A stretch of DNA of 64,000 bases from Arthrobacter agilis (GCF_030816075.1 NZ_JAUSXO010000001.1:2666001-2730000), one strand, 5' to 3'. Shown: positions 7,978-16,469, counted from the first letter of the stretch. Notes: generated by a model from the sequence alone, not told the origin. Numbers and translations are program-made.

Positions 7978-9701
7978 CAGTTGTCCTTTGCGTTGTGTGG
8001 CGCGTGCCCGGAGCCTGCTGCCGACTGCGCGGCCTCCTGCTCCCTATGGTCCCCCGCGGTGCCGGACGGCACCAACAAGCGGTCCGCCAGCAATGTCTCG
8101 ATGGCTTTGCCCTCGGCGACGAGCCGGGGGTCCTCGCCGCGTGCAAGCAGTCCGTATTCCAGCATGAGGCGCCCGTCCGGGTGCTCCCCGGTCCGCACCC
8201 ACAGCCGCCGACGCCCGATGAACAGGGACGCCGTCAACCCGAGCAGCGCGAGGGTCGCGAAGACGAGGGCACCCGCCTCGCCCGGGTCGTGGTGGATGTC
8301 GAGCGCGACGTAGCGCTTGAGCCCGTCGAACGTGACCGAGCCCTTGCCCTCGGGCAGATCGTAGGTCTGGCCGACAGCGAGCACGATGCCGCCGGCGTCG
8401 TTGTTCCGGCTGTTGAGCTCCGTCAGGTCCTCGGTGTCGAGGACGTAGACGTTCTCGGGGGTTCCGTCATCGAGCCCCAGGTCCCCGTAGTAGGAGTTCA
8501 GGTTGAGCTGCGGGTTGAACGGGTCGGGGTCCCGCGAGAAGGAGACGCCCTCCTCGTCCACGAACGCGGTGGGCAGGAAGAACCCCACGAAGCCGAGCTG
8601 GTCCGGCTTGGCGTCCGGCGCCTTGAGGACGAACAGGGATGTGTACAGGGCGTCGGACGGAACCGAGACGACGGGCCCCTGGGACGCGATGTTGCCCTCG
8701 CCGTCGCGGACGGTGACGACGGGTGCGTAACCATTGCCGACGAGGTATACGTTCGTGCCGCCGATGGTGAGCGGCGCGTTGACCTTGAGGACCTGCTGCT
8801 CCTCGTCCTCGCCCGGGCCGTCCTGGGTGGTGACCTTGGCCGTGAAGTCGAGTGGCTGGCCGTAGTGGCTCACCTGCTCCCGGTCGAAGCGGACGTCGAA
8901 GGAGTCGAGGCGGATGGAGTAGGGCGCGAGCTGATCGTCCGAGAAGTTGGACCCGGGGTTGAAGCTGTCGTAGCCGATCAGGGTGTTGACGAAGCTGTCG
9001 CCCTCGACGATGACCTTCTGCCCGTTGTAGCCGAAGAGCCCGCCGACGGCGACCGAGACCAGGACGCCGATCAGCGAGGTGTGGAAGACGAGGTTGCCGA
9101 ACTCCTTGGCGAGGCCACGCTCGGCGCCGACCGACGGGCGGTCGGTCCCGGCGTCGCGCACGTCCACGCGGTACCCGCGCTTCTTCAGCAGCGCGGCGGC
9201 CTGCTCGGCAGCGGCGGCGGGGGTGAGTCCTGTGTCCCGCGCCTGTCCGGCGGGCACCTCGAGCGTGCCGTACACGGGCAGCCGGGAGAGCCGCTTGGGC
9301 GTGCGCGGCGGCTTCGAGCGGACGGCCCGGAAGTGTGCGGCGGCGCGCGGGATCACGCAGCCGATGAGCGAGATGAAGAGCAGGAGGTAGATCGCGGAGA
9401 ACCAGACCGACGAGTAGACGTCGAAGAGCTGGAACCAGTCGAGGACGGGCCCGGTGTCGGGGTTGTCCTGGAGGTACTGCGTGACGACGGCGGGATTCGC
9501 GGGCCGCTGCGGGAACAGCGAGCCGGGCACGGCCGCGACGGCGAGCAACAGGAGCAGGAACAGCGCGGTCCGCATGCTCGTCAGTTGCGTCCAGACCCAC
9601 CGCAGGGTGCCGAGGAATCCGAGCGAGGGCAGGACGACGTCGGGTTCGGCGCGTGTGGCGCCCGCCCCGTCCCTCGTGTCCTCTGAAACGTCCTGCTTCA
9701 C
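7977..9701 (-). CDS. resB: Cytochrome c biogenesis protein ResB
   Basis: 574 residues from the GTG at 9701, which has GGAAAGG just upstream. N-terminal helices around LRWVWTQLTSMRTALFLLLL and YLLLFISLIGCVIPR, a helix at NLVFHTSLIGVLVSV, a large extracytoplasmic domain, then a final helix at LALLGLTASLFIGRRRLWV give the ResB topology. With CcsB it forms the System II cytochrome c synthase. The reading frame is open to 9782, which would add 27 residues rich in His (HEHRHEHRHQHRH) encoded by 12-bp tandem repeats; the SD supports the shorter form. Confidence 0.92.
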   Translation of the reverse strand: MKQDVSEDTRDGAGATRAEPDVVLPSLGFLGTLRWVWTQLTSMRTALFLLLLLAVAAVPGSLFPQRPANPAVVTQYLQDNPDTGPVLDWFQLFDVYSSVWFSAIYLLLFISLIGCVIPRAAAHFRAVRSKPPRTPKRLSRLPVYGTLEVPAGQARDTGLTPAAAAEQAAALLKKRGYRVDVRDAGTDRPSVGAERGLAKEFGNLVFHTSLIGVLVSVAVGGLFGYNGQKVIVEGDSFVNTLIGYDSFNPGSNFSDDQLAPYSIRLDSFDVRFDREQVSHYGQPLDFTAKVTTQDGPGEDEEQQVLKVNAPLTIGGTNVYLVGNGYAPVVTVRDGEGNIASQGPVVSVPSDALYTSLFVLKAPDAKPDQLGFVGFFLPTAFVDEEGVSFSRDPDPFNPQLNLNSYYGDLGLDDGTPENVYVLDTEDLTELNSRNNDAGGIVLAVGQTYDLPEGKGSVTFDGLKRYVALDIHHDPGEAGALVFATLALLGLTASLFIGRRRLWVRTGEHPDGRLMLEYGLLARGEDPRLVAEGKAIETLLADRLLVPSGTAGDHREQEAAQSAAGSGHAPHNAKDN

Positions 9702-9720
9702 TGTGGCCTTTCCATCGTCG

Positions 9721-9775
9721 TGTCGGTGCTGGTGTCGGTGCTCGTGTCGGTGCTCGTGTCGTGTCGGTGGGTGGC
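9721..9775. repeat. 12-bp tandem repeats upstream of resB
   Basis: GTCGGTGCTGGT, GTCGGTGCTCGT and GTCGGTGCTCGT follow each other, then degenerate copies. They lie between the ccdA stop and the likely resB GTG. If translated from 9782 they would encode an HRHEHRH-like tract. Confidence 0.75.
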
Positions 9776-9786
9776 GGACCACCCGG

Positions 9787-10605
9787 TCAGATCGGCAGGA
9801 CCACGGTGCCGATCAGCAGGTCCTGGAGTTGGGTGATGAGGAGGTTCCAGACGCCGCTGACCATGAGGACGCCCACGAGCACCAGCATCCCGCCGCCCGC
9901 CCGCTGCAGCAGCAGCCGGTGCTTCCGAAAGAAGGCGAGCGCCCCCATCCCGCGACGCACACCGAGCGCGATCAGCAGGAACGGCAGGCCGAGACCCAGG
10001 CAGTAGACGAAGGTAAGCACAGCACCCTTGAGGGCCGTGGCGTCATCACCGGAGATCGCGAGCAGCTGGACGGCGCCGAGCGTGGGGCCGATGCACGGCG
10101 CCCACCCGAGTCCGAAGGTCACGCCGAGCAGTGGGGCTCCCAGCAGCCCTGCCGGTACCCTCGCGTGCACCCGGCTCTCGCGCTGGAACCAGGACAGGCC
10201 GCCCATGAAGACGATGCCGAGGAGGATCACGACGACGCCGAACACCTGGATGAGCCAGCCCTGGGAGACGCGCAGGAACGCACCGAGCTGACCGAACAGC
10301 GTGCCGTAGGCCATGAAGACCACCGAGAAACCGAGGACGAACAGGCCGATCCCGGCGACCATGCGCCCCCTCTTCTGCTTCTCGAGGTCCACCCCCGTCA
10401 GTCCGGTGACGTACCCGAGGTACCCGGGCACCAGCGGCAGGACGCAGGGCGAGGCGAAGGAAACGAGCCCCGCCAGCAGGGCCACCGGCAGGGCGAGGAG
10501 CATGGAGCCGTTGAGGACGGCGTCGGCGAAGCCGTTCCCCGCTGCGAGCGGGAGGGACGTGGTCAGTGGCCCCGCCGGCACGATCGTCGGGAGGTTCATC
10601 GGCAC
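9787..10605 (-). CDS. ccdA: Cytochrome c biogenesis protein CcdA
   Basis: 272 residues, six membrane helices of the DsbD/CcdA family. It carries electrons from cytosolic thioredoxin across the membrane to keep apocytochrome c Cys residues reduced. The two redox Cys are visible in SFASPCVLPLVPGYLGY and GWAPCIGPTLG, each with the conserved Pro next to Cys. It follows the ResA-like gene by 15 nt and precedes resB in the same operon. Confidence 0.95.
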   Translation of the reverse strand: MPMNLPTIVPAGPLTTSLPLAAGNGFADAVLNGSMLLALPVALLAGLVSFASPCVLPLVPGYLGYVTGLTGVDLEKQKRGRMVAGIGLFVLGFSVVFMAYGTLFGQLGAFLRVSQGWLIQVFGVVVILLGIVFMGGLSWFQRESRVHARVPAGLLGAPLLGVTFGLGWAPCIGPTLGAVQLLAISGDDATALKGAVLTFVYCLGLGLPFLLIALGVRRGMGALAFFRKHRLLLQRAGGGMLVLVGVLMVSGVWNLLITQLQDLLIGTVVLPI

Positions 10606-10620
10606 GGCGCGGCGGACGCG

Positions 10621-11253
10621 CTACTCGGCGAGGGCATCGTCGATCAGGGCCTTGAGCGTACTGCGGTCCGCCAGTCCGAGGATCCGCGCGGACACCCGCC
10701 CCTCGCGGTCGAGGACGATCGTCGTGGGGACGGCCTGGGGCGGCACGTACTGCGTCATGTCGAGCAGCACCCCGCCGTCCTTGTCGTCGAAGCTGCCGTA
10801 CGGGATGCCGAAGCTGCGCTCGAAGGCCTCGGCGGTCGCCCGCTCGTCGCGGATGTTCACGCCGTAGAAGGCGGCACCCTGCGGTGCGAACTCGTCGTGG
10901 AGCGCGACGAGGCTCGGAGCCTCCTCGCGGCAGGGGGCGCAGGAGGCGTACCAGAAGTTGAGGACCGTGACCTGGCCGTCCCATGCGGCACTCGAGACGG
11001 ACGTGCCGTCGAACAGGTCACCGGAGACCTCGACGGGCTCTCCCCGATCCGCTTCCGCGTACTCGGTGACGGACCCGTCACCGGCGATGTAGTTCTTGCC
11101 GTCGCCCGCCGCCGCCTGCTGGGCGAGCGGGTCCTCCGCCGCGCACGACGTCACCACGAGCGAAACCGGCACGGCGAGAGCCAGCGCCATGCCCAGTGTG
11201 AGCAGGCGGGGACGCTTCGTGGAGCGGATGCTTCGGGTCACGGCTTCTTCCAT
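10621..11253 (-). CDS. resA: ResA/TlpA-like thioredoxin-family lipoprotein
   Basis: 210 residues. The N terminus has a signal sequence ending LVVTSCAAED, a lipobox, so it should face outward anchored by lipid. The thioredoxin fold carries the redox motif WYASCAPCREE (CAPC) and the cis-Pro segment QAVPTTIVLD. ResA-type proteins reduce apocytochrome c using electrons from CcdA, encoded next. The ATG at 11253 is used here; GTG at 11241 is an alternative and gives a more usual leader length. Confidence 0.9.
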   Translation of the reverse strand: MEEAVTRSIRSTKRPRLLTLGMALALAVPVSLVVTSCAAEDPLAQQAAAGDGKNYIAGDGSVTEYAEADRGEPVEVSGDLFDGTSVSSAAWDGQVTVLNFWYASCAPCREEAPSLVALHDEFAPQGAAFYGVNIRDERATAEAFERSFGIPYGSFDDKDGGVLLDMTQYVPPQAVPTTIVLDREGRVSARILGLADRSTLKALIDDALAE

Positions 11254-11259
11254 TGTTTT

Positions 11260-11280
11260 CTACGACGTGTAGTAATTCTA
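11260..11280 (-). promoter_or_regulatory. resA promoter with a BlaI/CopY-like operator
   Basis: On the minus strand TAGAAT (11275-11280) is a good -10. Immediately downstream, 11260-11274 reads TACTACACGTCGTAG, with CTAC and GTAG half-sites 5 bp apart, similar to operators of BlaI/CopY-type winged-helix repressors. Its position over the start site would block transcription of resA-ccdA-resB-ccsB. The regulator assignment is tentative. Confidence 0.35.
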
Positions 11281-11955
11281 TTACGCGCCGGGGACATTCG
11301 CCGCACCGGGCAGGAGGTCGGCACAGGGCTCCGCGTAGCGGACCCGCTCGATGGTGTCGCCGACGAAATCGAGCGAGGTGATCGAGGTGAGGGTGCATTC
11401 GCGCTGGCGCGGGTCGTGCCACAGGCGGCGGTGCTCGGCGGCGAGCCGCGTGACCCAGATGGGAAGCTGATGGCTCACCAGGATCGCCTCGGCGGGTCGG
11501 CCCTCGGCGTCGCCGGCGAGCTCGACCGCGCTGCGACGCGCGTCCTGTATCGCCACCAGCATGCGCTCGGCCTGCCGGGCGTAGGGCTCTCCCCACGAGG
11601 GCCGGAAGGGGTTGACCAGCAGCGGCCAGTAGCGCGGCTGGCGGATCCGGCTCTTGATCCGGGACATCCCCTCGAACCGGTTCTCCGCCTCGATGATGCG
11701 GGGGTCCGTGGTGATGGCGAGCCCGAGTGCCTCCGCCACGGGCTGCGCCGTCTCCTGCGCACGGATCAGCGGGGACGCGACGAGGTGCACGATATTGGCC
11801 CCTCCGCGGAGCCGCTCCTCGAAGTGGCCGGCCATCTGCTCGGCCATGCGCCGCCCCAGGTCGGAGAGGTGGAATTCGGGGAGCCGGCCGTACAGGACAC
11901 CCTCGGGGTTGTAGACCTCACCGTGGCGCACCAGGTGGACGGTTGATCGCTGCAT
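11281..11955 (-). CDS. Histidine phosphatase (phosphoglycerate mutase-like) family protein
   Basis: 224 residues. The N-terminal LVRHGEVYNPEGVLYGRLPEFHLSDLG has the RHG motif with the phospho-accepting His, and ILVSHQLPIWVTR near the C terminus supplies the second His. The family covers phosphoglycerate mutases, cobalamin and trehalose phosphatases and others, and the substrate is not clear. It sits upstream of the resA promoter on the same strand and its stop abuts that promoter. The ATG at 11955 has GGAGGA directly against it; an in-frame ATG at 11973 is possible. Confidence 0.85.
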   Translation of the reverse strand: MQRSTVHLVRHGEVYNPEGVLYGRLPEFHLSDLGRRMAEQMAGHFEERLRGGANIVHLVASPLIRAQETAQPVAEALGLAITTDPRIIEAENRFEGMSRIKSRIRQPRYWPLLVNPFRPSWGEPYARQAERMLVAIQDARRSAVELAGDAEGRPAEAILVSHQLPIWVTRLAAEHRRLWHDPRQRECTLTSITSLDFVGDTIERVRYAEPCADLLPGAANVPGA

Positions 11956-12123
11956 TCCTCCAGTTTCCCGCATACGCGCGCACGACGGCGAATCGGCGGC
12001 TCCAGTGCCTGAGCGGACTTCCCGGCACATTAGTTGAAGATTTTACTGATTCGTGGAATAAATCATGCATACGCATACTTATCTAAGGCGTACACCTCTT
12101 CCGGCCCACCTCAGGAGCTCATC

Positions 12124-12681
12124 ATGACCGTTCCCTCCAGCCTCACCCCCGGCACCTGGTCCTTCGACCCCGCCCACAGCGAGGTCGGCTTCAGCGTCCG
12201 CCACGCCGGCATCAGCAAGGTGCGCGGCTCCTTCGGGGATGTCGACGCCTCGCTCACCGTCGGATCCACCCTCGAGGACTCCAGCATCTCCGCGACCATC
12301 CGGACGGCGTCCTTCACCTCGGGTGACGCGAACCGCGACGGCCACGTCAAGGGCGCCGACTTCTTCGACGTCGAGGAATACCCCGAGATGACCTTCGTCT
12401 CCACCTCCCACGAGGGCTCGGGCGAGACCTACCGCATCAACGGCGACCTCACCATCCGCGGCATCACCAAGTCCGTGGTGCTCGACGCCGAGTTCAACGG
12501 CGTCGCCGTGGATCCCTTCGGTGCCACCCGCGCCGGTGTCTCCGCCTCCACCACCATCTCCCGCAAGGACTTCGGCCTCACCTGGAACGCGGCCCTCGAA
12601 GCCGGCGGCGTCCTGGTCGGCGACAAGGTGACCATCACCATCGAGGCCGCCTTCGTGGCCCCCGCCGACGTCACGGTCTGA
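12124..12681 (+). CDS. YceI family protein
   Basis: 185 residues matching the YceI lipocalin-like family: GTWSFDPAHSEVGFSVRHAGISKVRGSF at the start, the central SGDANRDGHVKGADFFDVEEYPEMTF and the C-terminal ISRKDFGLTWNAALEAGGVLVGDKV. YceI proteins bind long isoprenoid or amide ligands in a beta barrel. There is no signal peptide here, so it is probably cytosolic. The ATG at 12124 has AGGAG (12113-12117) upstream; the open frame extends to 12034 but that part has no SD. The AT-rich 12030-12090 stretch probably holds the promoter. Confidence 0.9.
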   Translation: MTVPSSLTPGTWSFDPAHSEVGFSVRHAGISKVRGSFGDVDASLTVGSTLEDSSISATIRTASFTSGDANRDGHVKGADFFDVEEYPEMTFVSTSHEGSGETYRINGDLTIRGITKSVVLDAEFNGVAVDPFGATRAGVSASTTISRKDFGLTWNAALEAGGVLVGDKVTITIEAAFVAPADVTV

Positions 12682-12707
12682 TCCGGCGCGGCGCAGCCGC
12701 CCCACCC

Positions 12708-12741
12708 CGGCCGGTACCGTCTCCCCCGACGGTGCCGGCCG
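12708..12741 (+). terminator. Intrinsic terminator after the YceI gene
   Basis: A 14-bp stem (one G-U pair) starting CGGCCGGTACCGTC with a 6-nt loop, 27 bp past the stop codon. Confidence 0.75.
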
Positions 12742-12856
12742 TCGGCGTTAAGGCCTGTCCCGGTCCGGAACCGACGAACTACTCTTGCAGTCATCACATC
12801 CACGCCGGGTACGTCCATGGGGGCACCGGCGCAAGAGCGCATCGGAGGACGCCGAC

Positions 12857-13633
12857 ATGAGTACGCCACAGGACAACCCGGGCACAGGCCAGGGCGAGGG
12901 GCAGGCCTGGAACCCGCCCGGCACGAGCAGCAGCAGCCAGGACCCGGCAGGCCCGCACGGGCAGCAGGGCCAGTACCCGCAGCAGGGACAGCCGGGCCAG
13001 TACCCGCAGCAGGGACAGCCGGGACAGCCTGGCCCGTACGGCCAGCAGGGACAGCCGGGCCAGTACGGCCAGTCCGGCCAGCCGACCCAGTACGGGCAGT
13101 CCGGCCAGTACGGCTCCCAGGCGGGCCAGCCCTCGGGCTACGCCTATCCGGGCGGCGGAGCACTGTCGCAGCAGGCGGACAAGGGACCGGCTCCGAAGGA
13201 GGTGATGCGGGCCTACTACCTGATCCTGGCCGCCGGCGCCCTGTACTTCGTGTCGTCCATCATCTCGTCACTCACCTCGCAGGTGCCCGACATGCCCGGT
13301 GCGTCCGTCGGCATCGCCTTCGGACTGGTGGTCGCCGTCGTCTTCGCCGCCGTCTACGTGGTCCTGGCGATCTTCATCCGGAGGGGTCAGAACTGGGCCC
13401 GCATCACGGCGACCGTCCTGGCCGTGCTCGACGTCCTGGGGGTCGCCGCGACCCTCCTGCTCATGCCCCTTGCGAGCGAGGCCGTCGCGGCGAGCGGTCA
13501 GACGATCCCCGAGACCTCCGGGCTCGCGACGACCTTCAGCGTGATCGTGATGCTCCTCGGCGTCGCCGGCGTCGCGATGACGTGGCTGAAGCCGGCGCGG
13601 CCCTACTTCGCGCCGCAGAAGCTCGGGTACTGA
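12857..13633 (+). CDS. Membrane protein with Gln/Gly/Pro-rich repeat N terminus
   Basis: 258 residues. The first ~110 residues are built from repeats of QQGQPGQYP/GQYGQSGQ type, probably a disordered cytosolic tail. Four hydrophobic helices follow (AYYLILAAGALYFVSS; GIAFGLVVAVVFAAVYVVLA; ITATVLAVLDVLGVAAT; TTFSVIVMLLGVAGVAM). Similar proteins with such tails are common in actinobacteria and uncharacterised. The ATG at 12857 has GGAGG (12844-12848) 8 nt upstream. It converges on rex with only 16 bp between stops. Confidence 0.75.
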   Translation: MSTPQDNPGTGQGEGQAWNPPGTSSSSQDPAGPHGQQGQYPQQGQPGQYPQQGQPGQPGPYGQQGQPGQYGQSGQPTQYGQSGQYGSQAGQPSGYAYPGGGALSQQADKGPAPKEVMRAYYLILAAGALYFVSSIISSLTSQVPDMPGASVGIAFGLVVAVVFAAVYVVLAIFIRRGQNWARITATVLAVLDVLGVAATLLLMPLASEAVAASGQTIPETSGLATTFSVIVMLLGVAGVAMTWLKPARPYFAPQKLGY

Positions 13634-13649
13634 GCGGGGCCCACGCCTC

Positions 13650-14357
13650 CTACTGGGCGCGGGAGATCGGACCGAGGTCCGGCTCCTGCGCCCTCTGCGC
13701 GTGATAGGCCAGGATCTGCAGCTCCGTGGCCATGTCCACCTTGCGCACCTGGACGTGCGGCGGCACCTGCAGCACCACGGGCGCGAAGTTGAGGATGCTC
13801 GAGATGCCCGCCGCGACCAGCCGGTCGCACAGCTCCTGCGCGACCGGTCCGGGGACGGAGAGGACCGCCATATTGGTGCGCGTCCGCTCCAGTACCGCTT
13901 CCAGGTCGTCCACGGCACTGACCCGGAGATACCCGACCTCCGCTCCGACGACGAGCTGGTCGGCGTCGAAGATCGCCACGATCTCGAAGCCCCGCGAGAC
14001 GAAGCCGGAGTATCCTGCCAGCGCCCGGCCGAGGTTTCCCGCCCCGATGATCGCCACGCGCCAGTCGAGCGTGAGTCCGAGGGCGATGGAGATCTGCCGG
14101 GTGAGGACCTGCACGTCGTAGCCGACGCCCCGCGTGCCGTACGACCCGAGGTGGGAGAGGTCCTTGCGGAGCATGGGCGAGTTCACGCCGGCGGCGTCCG
14201 CCAGCTCCTCGGAGGACACGCGTTCGATGCCCTCCGCGAGCAGCGCGTTGAGGGCCCTCAGGTAGATGGTGAGGCGGGCCACGGACGCGGGCGGGATGTG
14301 GCGCGGGCCGTCCCCGACGGGATGAAGGCCTGGCATGTCCGGCGTTGTCACTGTCAT
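13650..14357 (-). CDS. rex: Redox-sensing transcriptional repressor Rex
   Basis: 235 residues. The N-terminal winged helix (IPPASVARLTIYLRALNALL, then SSEELADAAGVNSPMLRKDLSHLGSYGTRGVGY) and the Rossmann domain with GAGNLGRAL and FDAD fit Rex. The protein senses the NADH/NAD+ ratio and represses respiratory genes when NADH is low. The menaquinone and cytochrome c genes nearby are plausible targets, but no clear Rex box was seen. The start at 14357 has GGAG 5 nt upstream; ATG 14336 is an alternative. Confidence 0.94.
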   Translation of the reverse strand: MTVTTPDMPGLHPVGDGPRHIPPASVARLTIYLRALNALLAEGIERVSSEELADAAGVNSPMLRKDLSHLGSYGTRGVGYDVQVLTRQISIALGLTLDWRVAIIGAGNLGRALAGYSGFVSRGFEIVAIFDADQLVVGAEVGYLRVSAVDDLEAVLERTRTNMAVLSVPGPVAQELCDRLVAAGISSILNFAPVVLQVPPHVQVRKVDMATELQILAYHAQRAQEPDLGPISRAQ

Positions 14358-14493
14358 CGGCTCCGTTGCTAGCGCCACCGTCCGCGATGGGCGGGCGGAC
14401 CCTCCGGTCCCTCGTCGTCGAGGGGCGGAAGTACCCCCACTGTATGCCGACGGTCCGGGCTCACCAAGCCGGCGGCCGGCACCTCTTCCCGGC

Positions 14494-14766
14494 TCAGCTA
14501 CCCGGTGTGCGGGACAGCAGGCGGCGCAGTCTGCCCTCGTCGATGGACCAGAAATCACGCTGCACGCCGTCGATGAACAGGACGGGCAGTTCCTCGGCGA
14601 AGCGGGCGCCGAGCGCGGGCGCCTGGGCCACGGAGAGCTCGCGCCAGCCGAGTCCGGAGTCGGCGGTCACGCGCGCCACCACGGCCCGCGCGTCATCGCA
14701 CAGGTGGCACTCGGGGCGGGTGAGGAGCACGACGCCGGGACCCGGCGTCTCGACTGGTGGTTCCAT
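14494..14766 (-). CDS. Glutaredoxin-like (DUF836) protein
   Basis: 90 residues with a CxxC motif in LTRPECHLCDDARAVVARV and a thioredoxin-like strand ELPVLFIDG. It belongs to the DUF836 glutaredoxin-like group (similar to Rv0508 by memory), with an unknown redox partner. TACCGT lies 6 nt upstream of the ATG, so it is probably leaderless. It is divergent from the HAD gene. Confidence 0.85.
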   Translation of the reverse strand: MEPPVETPGPGVVLLTRPECHLCDDARAVVARVTADSGLGWRELSVAQAPALGARFAEELPVLFIDGVQRDFWSIDEGRLRRLLSRTPGS

Positions 14767-14772
14767 GCCTCC

Positions 14773-14832
14773 ACGGTACTGCCGCGCCGCCGCGAGGGGC
14801 CTGAGGGAAGGGTGGGAGGGAAGAACTACACT
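14773..14832. promoter_or_regulatory. Divergent leaderless promoters (glutaredoxin-like and HAD genes)
   Basis: Minus strand: TACCGT (14773-14778), 6-nt gap, ATG 14766. Plus strand: TACACT (14827-14832), 6-nt gap, ATG 14839. No SD is present for the HAD gene at a usable distance. Confidence 0.6.
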
Positions 14833-14838
14833 ACGAAC

Positions 14839-15651
14839 ATGCCGGACGCCGCCCGGGGCACGCAGCCCATCCCAGAGCCTCCGGCACCGCTTAAGGGCGA
14901 GGCCGCGTTCTTCGACGTCGACAACACGCTGATGCGGGGAGCGAGCCTCTTCCACGTGGCGCGGAAGATGTACCAGCGAAAAGCCTTCACACTGCGCTTC
15001 GCCGCGGGGCTGGCCTGGAAGCAGCTGCGCTTCATCATGCGCGGCGAGACCATGACCGACGTGAACTCGGTCCGCGACGCGGCCCTCGCCTTCGCCATCG
15101 GGATCGCCCACGAGGACATCCTGGCGCTCGGCGAAGAGGTCTACGACGAGATGATCGCGTCGAAGATCTGGCCGGGCGCCCGTGCCCTGGCCGAGCAGCA
15201 CCTCACCTCCGGCCGGCAGGTCTGGCTGGTGACGGGGACACCCGTGGAGGTGGCGGGAGTCATCTCCAGCCGACTGGGCCTGACCGGCGCCCTCGGGACG
15301 GTGGGAGAGGTGGCGGACGGCCTCTACACGGGCAAGCTGGTCGGGGAGTTCCTGCACGGACCGGCCAAGGCCGCCGCCATCCTGGTCCTCGCGGAACGCG
15401 AGAACCTCGACCTCGCGCGCTGCTGGGGCTACAGCGACTCCTACAACGACATCCCCCTGCTGACCGTCGTCGGGCACCCCGTCGCGATCAATCCGGACAG
15501 CAGGCTGCGCCGCCATGCCCGCGCGAACAACTGGCCCGTGTACGACTTCCGCAGCGGCCGGCGCGCCGCGACGCTCGGGCTGCGTGCGGCCACCGTCGCC
15601 GGGTCGATCTACGGCCTGTGGCGCGGATTCTCCCGTTTCAGGAGCCGCTGA
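14839..15651 (+). CDS. HAD-IB family hydrolase (SerB-like phosphatase)
   Basis: 270 residues of the haloacid dehalogenase superfamily, subfamily IB. Motif I FFDVDNTLMRG contains the nucleophile Asp, motif II is LVTGTP, and motif III/IV is WGYSDSYNDIPLL. The C terminus has a hydrophobic stretch near ATLGLRAATVAGSIYGLW. Mycobacterial relatives are called SerB1, but a phosphoserine substrate is not established. The ATG was chosen by its -10 spacing. Confidence 0.88.
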   Translation: MPDAARGTQPIPEPPAPLKGEAAFFDVDNTLMRGASLFHVARKMYQRKAFTLRFAAGLAWKQLRFIMRGETMTDVNSVRDAALAFAIGIAHEDILALGEEVYDEMIASKIWPGARALAEQHLTSGRQVWLVTGTPVEVAGVISSRLGLTGALGTVGEVADGLYTGKLVGEFLHGPAKAAAILVLAERENLDLARCWGYSDSYNDIPLLTVVGHPVAINPDSRLRRHARANNWPVYDFRSGRRAATLGLRAATVAGSIYGLWRGFSRFRSR

Positions 15652-15682
15652 CACCGCACCGGATCACCAGGGGGAACGAGAG

Positions 15683-15721
15683 CGGCCCGGCTCCCCGCCA
15701 CGAGGGCGGGGATCCGGGCCG
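15683..15721. terminator. Bidirectional terminator hairpin
   Basis: A 17-position stem with one mismatch and a 5-nt loop (CGGCCCGGCTCCCCGCC on the left arm) between the convergent HAD gene and the bS22 gene. Confidence 0.75.
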
Positions 15722-15753
15722 GTCGGCGCGCCGGCTCGTGGCCGGACGGCTGG

Positions 15754-15852
15754 CTACTTCTTGTTGCGGCGCTGGTGGCGGGTCTTGCGAAGCAGCTTGC
15801 GGTGCTTCTTCTTGGCCATACGCTTGCGGCGCTTCTTGATTACTGAACCCAT
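15754..15852 (-). CDS. Small ribosomal protein bS22 (AURKAIP1/COX24-domain protein)
   Basis: A 32-residue, extremely basic protein starting MGSVIKKRRKRMAKKKHRK. It matches the actinobacterial bS22 protein found in mycobacterial 30S subunits near the decoding centre (Rv0500B type, from memory). The ATG has GAGGA 5 nt upstream. The gene is well below normal length cut-offs. Its neighbourhood (HTH protein, HAD phosphatase, proC nearby) matches the mycobacterial arrangement. Confidence 0.93.
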   Translation of the reverse strand: MGSVIKKRRKRMAKKKHRKLLRKTRHQRRNKK

Positions 15853-15969
15853 AAAGTCCTCACAGACTGTCGTGGTGCCAGCACGGACCACGGCCGGAAG
15901 CCGGTGGGCCAGCACTGGTGGCGGATGGCGAGTGCCTGATGGCAGTCGCCCTGGTTGATGCACACAGAC

Positions 15970-15989
15970 GGGCGGGCGAAAGCCCGCCC
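15970..15989 (-). terminator. Intrinsic terminator after the BldC-like HTH gene
   Basis: A perfect 8-bp stem GGGCGGGC/GCCCGCCC closed by a GAAA loop (TTTC on the minus strand), about 57 bp past the stop of the HTH gene. Confidence 0.6.
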
Positions 15990-16045
15990 AAAACGCTCCT
16001 TAACAGGGTACATCCGTTTGGCGAACAGCCCGGACCGCCGCAGGC

Positions 16046-16258
16046 TCAGGCGCTGGCGGACTGCCCGTCGACCTGGGCGCTGCGCAGGAAATCCCCGACG
16101 GCGGATTCGGGAACGCGGTAGGAGCGGCCGAACTGTACCGCCGGAAGGTCTCCCGCGTGGACGAGTCGGTACACGGTCATCTTCGATACGCGCAGAAGGT
16201 CGGCCACCTCGGCGACCGTCAGGAACTGCACATCCGAGAAGGACTTCCCGTCTGCCAT
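16046..16258 (-). CDS. BldC-like / excisionase-type helix-turn-helix DNA-binding protein
   Basis: 70 residues. A single MerR-like winged helix, FLTVAEVADLLRVSKMTVYRL followed by GDLPAVQFGRSYRVPESAVGDFL, fills most of the protein. It resembles the conserved actinobacterial BldC/Rv0500A group of small DNA binders rather than a phage excisionase. It acts in the cytosol, probably binding direct repeats in DNA. ATG 16258 gives the usual family length; ATG 16279 is an in-frame alternative. Confidence 0.85.
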   Translation of the reverse strand: MADGKSFSDVQFLTVAEVADLLRVSKMTVYRLVHAGDLPAVQFGRSYRVPESAVGDFLRSAQVDGQSASA

Positions 16259-16469
16259 CTCACCACTTTTCCTTTGCATGGAGGCCAGCTCTTCACCCTG
16301 AGACCGGCATCGAGAAGCTTACCCCGGGGCGACCGTTCGGCGTGGCGCCTTGTAGCAAAAGGATTATCCGTCTAAGGGTCCACTGTAGTGGCTGGTGGGA
16401 CAGAAGTGAAAGCCCCGCTGCGGCCTGCGCAGCACCGGCGAGCCGTTGCGACCGGACCTCGGAGGAGAC

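Noticed and set aside
6910..8313. Long plus-strand open frames across ccsB and resB (and 7971-9686, 9454-11946)
   Set aside because: They are antisense shadows of well-supported membrane-protein genes and have no domain signal.
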